A stretch of 64,000 nucleotides of DNA, taken from NCBI GenBank assembly GCA_964023275.1, contig OZ029923.1, positions 7,546,445-7,610,444 of the forward strand. Reading direction: 5' to 3'. The notes beneath the pieces were generated by a model. It did not search any database. It worked only from the letters and a program-made list of their open reading frames with translations, and was not told where the DNA came from. Positions within the stretch are counted from its first letter, which is position 1, and each line of letters begins with the position of its first letter. The DNA comes from Norana najaformis. Its lineage: Eukaryota > Annelida > Clitellata > Crassiclitellata > Hormogastridae. Positions 35,282-44,858 of this stretch are shown piece by piece. A program made the translations under genes and the position numbers.

Positions 35282-37110
35282 ATGCCTAATTTAATCCAAC
35301 TTCGAGTATCTGTTGGAGCTGCTTCACGGCTGATTGTAATTTCTCGGGTGAGTTTCTAATAAAACTTCAATTCTTTCAAAAGTTTTCTTACTTTAACATC
35401 GCCTGGTTCAACTTGCAAGCTGTGTGGATTGATGTTATAGAAAGGAAATCAAAATTTATCATATGACGAATACGCCTTTAGTTTAGCTGAAATATAGCGC
35501 TTGTAGTGTATGTATTGTAGAATTTTTAATGTGCGTAAACATGTTGGTTTTAGCAAGTATCTTTCTAGAACACTTAATTATTCAAGAAGCCTACCTCACA
35601 AAAGCATTGACTTTACAAGCCTGAATGGTGCAACAGTTCATTAAGAACAAACTGTTCTTAGCTCTTACGCAAATCATTTAAGTCCCAAACGATCAGTTCT
35701 TTTGCTTTTAGGATGCTAAAGTCGACGAACTATTCAATATGATCACTAAGATTTACATCACCGGAATAAATCCGTCTAACATGAATCTTCTGTGTGGAGG
35801 TAATTCGCTTTAAGTACAATATAACATAAGCATGGAGCAAAATGTTTGTATGAACAACACGATTGACCTGATCAGAACATTCAGATGTCTATGTAGTCTA
35901 TATACCTTTTATATCATATCTATATAGCCAAGAGTCGTAATTTATATACGACTTTATAGGTTCTTGTCATTTCTTTATATAGCCCTAGCATTCTTCAATT
36001 TGTTATATCTGTACTTTTAAAAAGCGCATTTTAAGAATCTCTCAAAATCTGCCGGAACATGGCTGCCCACAGGATTTATGATCGAACCGGCAGCCATTTG
36101 CGTTTACACGCCAGCGAGCCACATCTGACATCAGGTATTGCAACTGCAAGTTTAACTGAAAATTTATATATAGCCTATTCAAGATAAACTGATCTGAGCC
36201 TTTCCCTTTGCTAGCCTTAACGATGTTTAATGTCACTGGGAACAGAAAGTTCATTAGTTAGCGAGCAGTGTTCAGATAACTAGAAAAGTCATCAGTGGTA
36301 GCTTCCGCATACACGTCGATCCCAACCAACGGATCCCATACAGAGTTGAAAGTCGACACTGTGTTCAGGGTTCACGGACGACAGGCGATGTGGTCCGCCG
36401 CTCAGGGCACACGATTGTTTCATAGTCAAATAGGTCCTCGTCGACACAGCGTCAGCACATATCTCGAGCCACAAATTCGGTGCAGATTAGGTATTCAAAT
36501 GGTCATAGAACCTCTCCCTGATTGACCTGCGATGCCACTCCAAGACCCTCCTCGCTCTTCCTTCACCGAATCCAAAATTTTACCGGTTGCAGTCGGCCAT
36601 ACAGGTCTGCTGACTTGAAGCGACCATCGGCTGATGCTTTGGGCATTATGATAACGGCGCTATAGGTCTGAGCTGGAAACCTGCCACTCATAGACAGTAG
36701 ACAGGTCCAATGGCGGAGAGGTATCGGTTGCATCCAAAGCACACACAAAATTAAGAAAAACTCGAAAATGCAGACTCTTTCTCAGTGAAAATCCGAACAC
36801 GTGAGAATAATGGACCAAATTTCGCACAAGAGGAAGAAACTAGTGAAAATCCGAACACATGAGAATAATGGACCAAATTTCGCACAAGAGGAAGAAACTG
36901 CCAAATGACAAAATTAGGTAAAGTACGACCAATAGAAAAGCATAAATGCGCCGATCTATAATTTGCTTCGCTGGTGCAAAACATTTTCTTTAACATAAAC
37001 TTTGACCTGGCGTCAGACTTATTCCTTGCTTATTGTTTTTCGCCAGCAACGTTAAAGTAATATGCAACGGTTCTCTAGAAGTTGTCTGTGGGCGGCCCAT
37101 CATCATAAAT

Positions 37111-37146
<36 letters not shown>

Positions 37147-40100
37147 TTATCTTGACACAATGTGTTAGACAATGCACTGAATTCATGCAATGTAATAGAA
37201 TTTGAAAAAGCGCCAAAAATATTTTAAAATATTTGAATTTTAGACAAATACCTGGAATACGGATACGAAAAATGTTTCAAAGATTACAGTTTGACTCATC
37301 TTTCAACAGTGATAGCGGTCCTGCCGGCGTGCGGAGGCATTTCGCCACTTCAAGCTATTGAAGAAAGAAAACGAAGCCCAGTTTCTAGTTCTGTATACCT
37401 AACAGAAACATTATCGCCGGATATGATCACATTTGATGACAGTACGGATGAGAAGCGAGTCAAAATGCCCTGTGGACACGCCATTGGTCAGCATTGATAA
37501 GTTTTCATAATTAATTTGATCGAATAAGCATAAGTCTAAAGGCGACCGTACACCTATTCGATCCGACCAGCCAATCGAATCGGATCATACTGGATTTGAA
37601 CTAGTCCTTGCCGGATTTTAATTCCACTTGAAGTCATTAGTTTCCATAGTGAACGGCTACATCGTCAATATCCTTATCGTAATCGTAATCGTAAACTCGA
37701 GATTTCTACAGCGCTTCACGAAAGCTAAGTCGCGGAAACCAGCTTATTCATAGGAAAATATCATTATTTTCTTCAGCTGCATCTGTATAAGTATTTACAT
37801 GTTATCACTATGGTGCCGAATGACTTTGTTGAAGGTGCCGCTTTAATTATGTTAATTATTTTAAATATATGTTAAATGCTTAAATAAACAATTTATTTGA
37901 CTGTAATAAATTCGATACATTTTGATCTAAGCGGGTCTGATCGCCTTAAATTAAGGCACTGATTAAACAATTTAAGTATACTTAATTGTCCTCAAAGACT
38001 ACGTTTTAAAATTATTACCCTCTTTGATTATGCACGGGATAGAAAACGAAAAGCCAACAATCGAAAACTTTTCTTTGGGGTTTCTTGGCGAGGCTTGTTC
38101 GAAGTATGCTCTATTTCTAAAGTTTTTTGTCTTTTAGTAATACTGTTTTCCTTAAAATACCTTTAACGTAAATATAATGCGTTGTCAAGATATTTTAACT
38201 TGATTATGAACGTAATTTTATACCTCTTTTAGGGCGTGTGTGTCATTACGCTTAAAGTAATGTAGCCTATGTATGATTTATAGTAATACAGTAATGTGTG
38301 ACAAGTATATGCCAGCCTCTCTATATCTGCAGTCCGTAAGCGTAAGCTTGTTATTTCTAATGCCAGATATCCAACTGCTAATGTTCCTTGTTCTTAAGTT
38401 AGTCGTACGCTTGCCACGTCGTAGGCATGGTCTATGCTGACCAATCCCGTTACAGCGTGCGCAATAGTCTAGAGGTTAGTGTGCTGGACTGTCGTGCCAG
38501 ATATCGATGGTTCAAATCCCCGCCTCGGCAGAGAGATGTTTGTTATTTTCTGTTTCTTATTCTGTTGCACCTATAGAGTGATCTGTTGTATAATGTAAGT
38601 AACTTTAAAGTGTTACTTATTGGCCACATTGAGATTTTGTTTATTGTGAAAAAAATAACCAGCTCTTTCAGTCTATTATCTAACATCTTTAACTGAGTTC
38701 AGTCTTGGATGGCAGAAAATGGACTGCTTAAACTTCACAGCAACTGAGCAAATTTAACTCTTTGAATTCTGTCCATCTAGGCATCTCTGTCATTCAACGC
38801 AGTTGTTCAGCAGTTTTGATGTTGTGTTTGACTCCAGTAAACAAACTAACTCCATCTGTAGGTCTGCCACTACACATCCGTGATATCCGTAAGATTAGGC
38901 GCTACATTCCCTTTTCTTCCCTGGTTTGTTTAGCTTATGCCCTGGTTTCCAGCCGTCTTGACTACTGCAACTCACTGCTGACTGGCATTTTAAAAGCTAA
39001 GTGGATGAAGCTGCAAAGGATCCAATATACCTTGGCAAGATTTATTACTACAACTCCGAAATGTGAACTTATAACACTTATCATAAAATCGTTGCATTGG
39101 CTACCCATAGAAAAGCGATCGTTTTCAAAACTGGGCTAATCGTATGCAAGATTACATTTCAGCCAACCTCACTATCTTCATTCTGCACTGACCCCCAAGA
39201 CTTGTCTCCACTCGACCGGGTCTTCTGCCTGCTTAATCTGACTATTCCGTGTAAAAGGACAACTCTCGGCAGGCGTGCCTCTTCTGTCCCTGTCCTTAGA
39301 CTCTGTGACTCTCTTCCTGAAGACGTTCGTTCTGCTAAGTCTGTTTTGGCCCTCAGACCTCGACTAGAAACTCTGTAGGTCTGCCCACTACACATCTCTT
39401 CCTGGGTTCACTTCCTCCGTAGACTGTTTCTGTGTCTTCTACGAGTCCTTCTTGGCTTTTCGACCCGATTCACCCTGGAATTTGGATTGCACAATTTTTT
39501 GCTTAGCAGCGACTATCGACTGATGCCTTGAGCATTGTTACATTGGCGCTGTAGAAGTTCTTAGATTATATTAGATTATATTATATAAATACCTCAATTT
39601 TCAGGCTGGGTGATCCGATAGCTTCAAATCTTTGAGCAGCTAGAAAGTGTCAAGCTGCTTGGAATCATCCTATAACATAACCTTTCTTCTTCAAACCATG
39701 TTGATGTGGAATAAAGTATATAGCAGAACAACTGATTGCTTGAGCAGAAAAGGAGCTCTTCCAGAAATCGCAGTTTCCCGAGCACTGCCTTCACCAGCTC
39801 TTGCCATTTCTTCGTGAGGTCAAGTATTCGCTTCGCAAGAGAGGACGCCCTTAGTGTTACCTATTGTTAAATCTAAACTGTGCAAACGTATACTATAGTT
39901 TTGTGAATCGATGCATGTATGTTTATTATATTTGCCAGTGTTTTAATCTCGTTTAAATGTATATTTAATCAATCTATGCAATGTAATGCATGTGATATTG
40001 TCAGATGCTAATAAATGCTACTTACTTAGATATTGGTGCTTTGAGTTTTATGCAAAATAGATTTAAAAATTAATTTCATTATTTTGCAGGGCCAAGTTCG

Positions 40101-40745
40101 ATGACCAGCTATTGCCAGAGTTTGCTATCAGAGGGCAAGTACAAATTTTACTGTCCATCAGTTGACGAGTCCGGTAAAGGCAATTGCAATCGTGAATGGG
40201 AATACTTTCTCGTCCGCCAAGTAGCCTGTCTTAGCCCGGATGAAATGAAAGAGTTTGAGAGGCAGATCTCCACCAACTATCTAAAGAAAGCCGAGGGCTA
40301 TCATACATGCCCCGGTTGCAATGCTTGGTGTTATAAAGGAGGTGACACTGGAAACTACGTGAGCTGTCCTCTGTGTAAAAAGAGCTTTTGCTGGGTATGC
40401 CTGAGGGATTGGATTAGCCAAAGCAGCAGTGAGTCGTGTGGAAATTCTGATTGCGATGGAAGGGAAAGCAGAATACGGGCTTTAGCTGATTGCCAGACAA
40501 AAAAGATCAACGAGTGCAGCGCATGTCCTATTCTACGTGCTTGTCCCAAGTGTAACATGCTGACGGAACACAAAGAGAAATGTGCACACGTTACATGTCC
40601 CAGTTGCGGGCATGGCTTCTGCTTCATATGTCTCAAGGGAAAGAAACGCAAAGGCGACTGGTCTTGTAGCTACAATGGTACCTGCATCCTAGCTCCACGT
40701 CAAACCAGCGCACCAAAAAGCGGTAGAGGATGCACAATATTGTAA
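35282..40745 (+). CDS. Ubl-RBR ligase D (complete, CaaX-like end)
   Basis: Four exons: 35282-35347, 35712-35799, 37244-37486, 40090-40745 (TAA), 350 aa. N-terminal Ubl: MPNLIQLRVSVG hairpin, DAKVDELFNMITKI helix, FKDYSLTHLST, ending LPACGG where other copies have RLHGG. The third exon continues into the linker (SPDMITFDDSTDEKRVK) and MPCGHAIG. The last exon carries SSMTSYC, the C-terminal half of RING1 (CP...CNREW), IBR (CPGC, CPLC, SFCWVC, CGNSDC) and RING2 (CPKC, catalytic cysteine in KCAHVTC, FCFIC), then APRQTSAP. Unlike its relatives it ends GRGCTIL, a CaaX-type box with Leu last, as used for geranylgeranylation, which would tether the ligase to membranes. The last intron is 2.6 kb and holds a tRNA-like SINE and a dead LINE. 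Predicted active: both the RING2 Cys and His are present. Confidence 0.92.
36050..36125 (-). mobile_element. tRNA-like SINE head in intron 2 of gene D
   Basis: On the minus strand TGGCTCGCTGGCGTG is followed by GCCGGTTCGATCA, an A-box and B-box pair with tRNA spacing. Body not recognised. Confidence 0.4.
36615..36668 (+). mobile_element. LINE/SINE 3' tail
   Basis: GCGACCATCGGCTGATGC followed by GGCATTATGATAACGGCGCTATAG, the tail shared with 38755-39600. The preceding sequence from about 36290 may belong to the same insertion but I could not place it in a family. Confidence 0.55.
36785..36900. repeat. 58-bp tandem duplication in intron 2 of gene D
   Basis: Units 36785-36842 and 36843-36900 differ at very few positions, so this duplication is recent. 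Confidence 0.95.
37115..37145. repeat. (TA)n microsatellite
   Basis: Short TA run in intron 2 of Ubl-RBR gene D, upstream of its third exon. Confidence 0.9.
37670..37760 (+). repeat. ATCGTA-tailed dispersed repeat, copy 1
   Basis: Starts with repeated ATCGTA, then CTCGAGATTTCTACAGCGC, GAAAGCTAAGTC and CCAGCTTATTCA. Same family at 42468-42660, 43090-43260, 43655-43835 (minus), 45776-45960 and 49626-49720. Read on the minus strand the hexamer run lies at the 3' end, as in a LINE or SINE tail. Confidence 0.7.
38458..38530 (+). mobile_element. tRNA-like SINE head in last intron of gene D
   Basis: TAGTCTAGAGGTTAGTGTGC (A box region) and GATGGTTCAAATCCCCGCC (B box region) are spaced as in a tRNA. 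The 5' acceptor end does not pair cleanly with GCCTCGGCA, so a tRNA-derived SINE is likelier than a working tRNA gene. Confidence 0.55.
38755..39600 (+). mobile_element. 5'-truncated LINE (L2/CR1-like) in last intron of gene D
   Basis: Encodes the end of a non-LTR reverse transcriptase: IRDIRKIRRYIPF, ALVSSRLDYCNSLLTGI, MKLQRIQYTLARFITTTPK, KSLHWLPIEKR, then, after one frameshift near 39110, a stretch ending RPRLETL. These blocks are typical of the L2/CR1 group. The 3' end carries GCGACTATCGACTGATGCC, GGCGCTGTAGAAGTT and a TTAGATTATA repeat, the tail seen at five other sites. Dead copy. Confidence 0.85.
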
Positions 40746-41370
40746 AAAATAAGCAAACATTAACAGCTTATTAATGTGTATTTGACAATACGTTCTGAAT
40801 CTGCAGAAGTTAACATAGTCGTAATTGCAGAAGAAGCTATATTTACAATTGCTATGGCTACAAATTGGCTAATAACAATAGTCTAACAATTACTACTTTC
40901 GGTGCTTATTTGCAATCCTTATCGAACGTGTTATGTTACTTTCACTTATGTTACTTTCACATGCATGGCAGTCCCACAGTATAATTTATTCCTGAAGGCC
41001 AACTTTCGCCGCTTTCTTCGACAGACGATGATAGGCCTATTACAGTTAAAAGCGATTTGACTGTTGTCTTAAGATTAAGAACTACTGCTCTGAACATTTA
41101 CGCTATTCGATACACTATAAACTTACTAAGACCTAAAGCTTACTAAATTATGCTTACATAAGCCTATAGTAAATGTATAAATTGTAAAGTATTTGAAAGT
41201 GTTGGATTATGTTTACAAGATGCCTGCACTACATCTGACGGTCAGAATATTACACTTTACATGTACTTTATGTATTACTTTTATATCGGAAATACATAAT
41301 AGTTGATGTTGCTCATAAGACGCTGGTAAGCACGACTCGCTCCTGGAAAATAGAAGTATGATGATGATGG
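40746..41370. other. Gap downstream of gene D, nothing recognised
   Basis: AT-rich 3' flank of Ubl-RBR gene D. No AATAAA close to the stop; no RNA gene or protein seen. Confidence 0.45.
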
Positions 41371-41379
41371 CAAGCAAGG

Positions 41380-41465
41380 TGAAGTTAAGCAATGTCGAGC
41401 CCGGCTATTACTTGGATGGTGAATATTCATTCAAGTACTGTGCTATTCTGGCTCGGTGTTACTCT
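41380..41465 (+). pseudogene. 5S rRNA-derived fragment
   Basis: GAAGTTAAGCAATGTCGAGC, then CCGGCTATTACTTGGATGG, matches the central part of metazoan 5S rRNA (GAAGTTAAGCAACGTCGGGC, CCGGTTAGTACTTGGATGG), which includes the internal promoter. The 5' part is not recognisable and the 3' part diverges after GGATGG. Either a 5S pseudogene or the head of a 5S-derived SINE (SINE3 type). Confidence 0.7.
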
Positions 41466-42100
41466 GTCCTGAATATTCCTAGTTGTGGTCTGCAAAAGGA
41501 AAACGTCATGGTTGTAATTTTAGGTTTACTGTATTTTCAATGAGACGACTGTCTATTCAAATTTAGGCCTACTAGACAACCTGGTCCTGTCGGGACGCCG
41601 GTAATCAGTACAATAACCAGATTCGACCGACTATGTATACAAAGTCATTCCTATCTATTTACAATCTGGTCCATGACGAAGCATCTAGAATCTGAATGCA
41701 AATGTAAATGTACCTATCCGAAATTTCTCAGCGCCACGGAAATAATGCAATCCAGCCTATTCGCCGGCGTTGTATCAAATCAAGTCCGCAAGAGCCAGGT
41801 TATTGGGTCTGTTTCGGTGTCAGGTCAGAATCCGGGGTGTCTGGCCTATATATTCCCAGAAAGTGCCATGGGACAACGTCAGTAGTCTTTTATCAACACA
41901 ATTAATCTTTATTAAGTTTAAGAGTTAATTACTCTCAATTGCTTCCCATTATAGTAATGACTTTTAAGCAGAAGAATGTCTGTGAGTTACGAATAGCTGC
42001 TACAATCGAGAGTCAGTCTTGATCAGTTTCAAACTAGTGTTTAAACGCGGGCCGACAACAGAGTGTTGTCACATTACGGGAAACTGGATGTTCGACTGTG

Positions 42101-42193
42101 GCTAATTCAGGACCAGATGAAAAAATCCTCACAATTGACGAACCTACCATGAGGGAAAGAACTGTGAGGATTTCTATCTGGTTCTGAATTAGC
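42101..42193. mobile_element. Foldback hairpin element, MITE-like
   Basis: Arms 42101-42136 and 42160-42193 are nearly perfect inverted repeats (GCTAATTCAGGACCAGAT at one end, its near complement at the other) around a loop of about 23 bases. No coding content. Could be the remnant of a small non-autonomous DNA element. Confidence 0.65.
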
Positions 42194-42467
42194 AAAAGGC
42201 ATGACTGTAGTTTTCGTGTTTTATTAACGAAATTAAAACTAAACAAAGAACGATTTCAAAGCTTCGAAACAACGAACGTATACGCAGTCACAAAGAACCG
42301 CAGTAAATATGTAGACAGTCAAGGAAAACATAAAACCGGACACTATTTTCGGTCCGTCGAGAGTAAAATTATAGTAGACGACCGCCTTAATTCTCATTCC
42401 TTCAGGACAGACCCTCTTTCCCCGAGAGTTAAACTCCAACTGCTCTCCAAACAGGGTCTGTCCACCA

Positions 42468-42660
42468 TAGTATAATCGTAATCGTAATGGTAATTCCGAG
42501 ATTTCTACAGCGCCGAACGAAAGCCACGTCATGGGGACCAGCTTATTCACAGGCGCTCAGTCAAAACAAAGTCGATAGGCAAAAGGGTTCAGTTCCAGGT
42601 CAAGATCCAAACGTCGGACAAAGAGACAGCGTGGCAGCTAAGGTGGGTGATGTTTGGAAT
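42468..42660 (+). repeat. ATCGTA-tailed dispersed repeat, copy 2
   Basis: Longest-reading copy: hexamer run, GAGATTTCTACAGCGCC, CCAGCTTATTCACAGGCGC, TCAGTCAAAAC, then TTCAGTTCCAGGTCAAGATC and a GGTGATGTTTGGAATTG end. Confidence 0.7.
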
Positions 42661-43089
42661 TGAAGCGGAAAGAGAGATAAGAGGAAGAAGGGGAGTGGCG
42701 GTGGTGACGTGAACTTACTCCTTAATGCCGCGTTTATATTCATACAAAACACACCGGCACTGAACGGCGTGCGACTTGTACAGATAAATCCTCAGACAGT
42801 TAGTATTCGTCGGCCAAAAAACACGCGTGCCAAATCCTAACATACGATGTAAATAGGCTACTAGCATGAAACTTATCAAGGCTAACTAGGAATCAATTAT
42901 AGCAGTTTTTCATAATAGTATGCTACATAAATAGTTACAATCTGATTTCTGAGTTACTAGAGTTTCTGAGTTACTAGTTCTGCAATCTGAGTTACGCTGA
43001 TAATAACAATGACGATGATGATGAAGCGCCGGCAGAGCATGGGATGAGAAAAATGAAAATGATGATGACGACGAATGGTGACAACGACG

Positions 43090-43260
43090 ACGATGACAAT
43101 CGTTACTGTAAACTCGAGATTTCTACAGCGCTCAAAGGAAGCTAAGTTCGATAGGCAGAAAGGGTCAAGTTCAGTCCCAGGTCAAGATCTTAGGGTCAAC
43201 AGGCAGACAGTCAGATGGCTACCGTGGATGGTGTTTGGAATTGGAGTGGTAACACAGGTG
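43090..43260 (+). repeat. ATCGTA-tailed dispersed repeat, copy 3
   Basis: Same order of words as the copy at 42468-42660; forms an inverted pair with 43655-43835 across about 400 bases. Confidence 0.7.
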
Positions 43261-43654
43261 AAGAGGAGAAATAAGAATAGAATTTGTGGAAGAGGAGTGT
43301 ATTTTGTGTGAGTGAAAGGCCTGCGCAGTGGTTGCAAGGGGTGAAATTTTGGTGGGTTGGTAGAATGGGTAAGAATTATATTTGTCGTAATTCTGTTTAA
43401 AAGGTTTTTGTAGAGGTGGAGCAGCTGTAGCTATTGAGCTATTTCCAAATTTTAAGAGTGAGGTGAGGGAGGGCGGAGAAATGTTAGGGCGGAAGAGGAG
43501 CGGATTGAACGGATATTTAACGAAGACAGGAGAGTTCGGGGAATTAAAGTGTGTTATAAGTAATGGCTGGACTTTGGACGCATTTCGTTCAGGTATTTTA
43601 AGCCAGTGAATTTATTTGAGAACACGAGTGATGTGTTGGGGTCTGTGATGGGGC

Positions 43655-43835
43655 TTATCCCCCTATCTATCCTGCAGATCCGATTCCAAACTCCACCCAC
43701 CGTAGCCGTCTAACTGTCTGCCTGCCTAGATCTTGACCTGGAACCGAACCCTTCTTGCCTGTCGATTTTGTATTGACTGAGCGCTTGTGAATAAGGTAGA
43801 AATCTCATGTTTACGATTACGATTACGATGGGGGT
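43655..43835 (-). repeat. ATCGTA-tailed dispersed repeat, copy 4 (inverted)
   Basis: Minus-strand copy: ends on the plus strand with TTTACGATTACGATTACGAT, preceded by GACTGAGCGCTTGTGAATAA and GATCTTGACCTGGAACCGAA. Confidence 0.7.
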
Positions 43836-43887
43836 TTTGGTGACGACGAATGATAACGACAGCGATGACAATGATACTTTGTGAAGA

Positions 43888-44324
43888 AAAGGATGAGAAG
43901 AAGTAGGATAATGATGATATGGATGATGATAAGTATAATGATAATGATGGACGCTGGTCTGAAGTTTAACATAGCATTAAATGCTTTTCAAAGATGGCGC
44001 ATTCATAGTTAGTTTTACTTGTATTCGGAAGTTTGTTTAGGAAATTATCCGCTACCATGGAATAGGTCAGCCAACTGTTTATTGACATTGTATTAGCTAA
44101 AGGATGAGAAGAAAACGATGAGAAGGAGGAGGAGGATAATGATGATAGGGATGCTAAGAATAACGATAATGATGAACGCTGGTCTGAAGTCTATCAGAGT
44201 ATTGAATGTTTATCAAAAATGGAGTTTGTATAGTTAGTTTTACTTGTGTGGGGAATTATTTTTCGGAAATTACCAGCTACCACAGAATAGGCCATCCAGC
44301 TGTTTGTAGGCATTGTATAGGCTA
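43888..44324. repeat. ~215-bp tandem duplication
   Basis: 43888-44100 and 44101-44324 align along their length (AGGATGAGAAGAA, GAACGCTGGTCTGAAGT, TAGTTAGTTTTACTTGTGT-type words) but have diverged considerably. GAT-rich at their starts. No coding potential. Confidence 0.75.
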
Positions 44325-44663
44325 AACGCTATTCTTAACGTATTGACGAATCGGTAATTTTCCAGGCAGGGGTTTTTCCACTTAGTTTTCCCAGTAATCA
44401 TCGATTTCTAGTATAAATAGTATACTATTCAGTATACTATTAATAGAGATTACCGTTAACAATGAAGAGTTAAACAGAACAGTTAGGTATTAGCCTAGAA
44501 ACCTAGGCGTATATAGGGTATATGAGAACAAAACTTAGAATAGTTGATTAAAAGAGAGTTGGCTAGTTGATTGTTGGAATGGGTTAAGAAAACGTGTACT
44601 TCACCTTAGTGTTACTTGATTCCCCCTTAACTTAGATTCTGCGACGCAGTACCAAAAAGCCCA

Positions 44664-44683
44664 AGTGAAAACATATTTTCACT
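44664..44683. promoter_or_regulatory. GAAA/TTTC palindrome upstream of Ubl-only gene 4
   Basis: AGTGAAAA and TTTTCACT face each other across CATA, ending 175 bases before the ATG. AANNGAAA-type halves are bound by IRF-family factors in animals; role here is inference. Confidence 0.4.
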
Positions 44684-44858
44684 TTCAGATCGACGATAAA
44701 CTACGTGTTTGCAATTGTACCAAACGTAGACTATTGAATAACAGTACTATATTGAAGTCGTCTTTTTAATTTCAAAGAAACGTAGTTATTCTATTAATTT
44801 CTGAGTTTGTTTCGGATAATCAGGATATTTTAAATGCATATAATTTTCACACGGACAA

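Noticed and set aside
36295-36525. 76-codon plus-strand open frame
   Set aside because: Lies next to a retroelement tail inside an intron of gene D and shows no recognisable domain.
38458-38530. Possible tRNA gene
   Set aside because: A and B boxes are present, but the acceptor stem does not pair by eye and similar heads with diverged bodies recur in the window, so a SINE is likelier.
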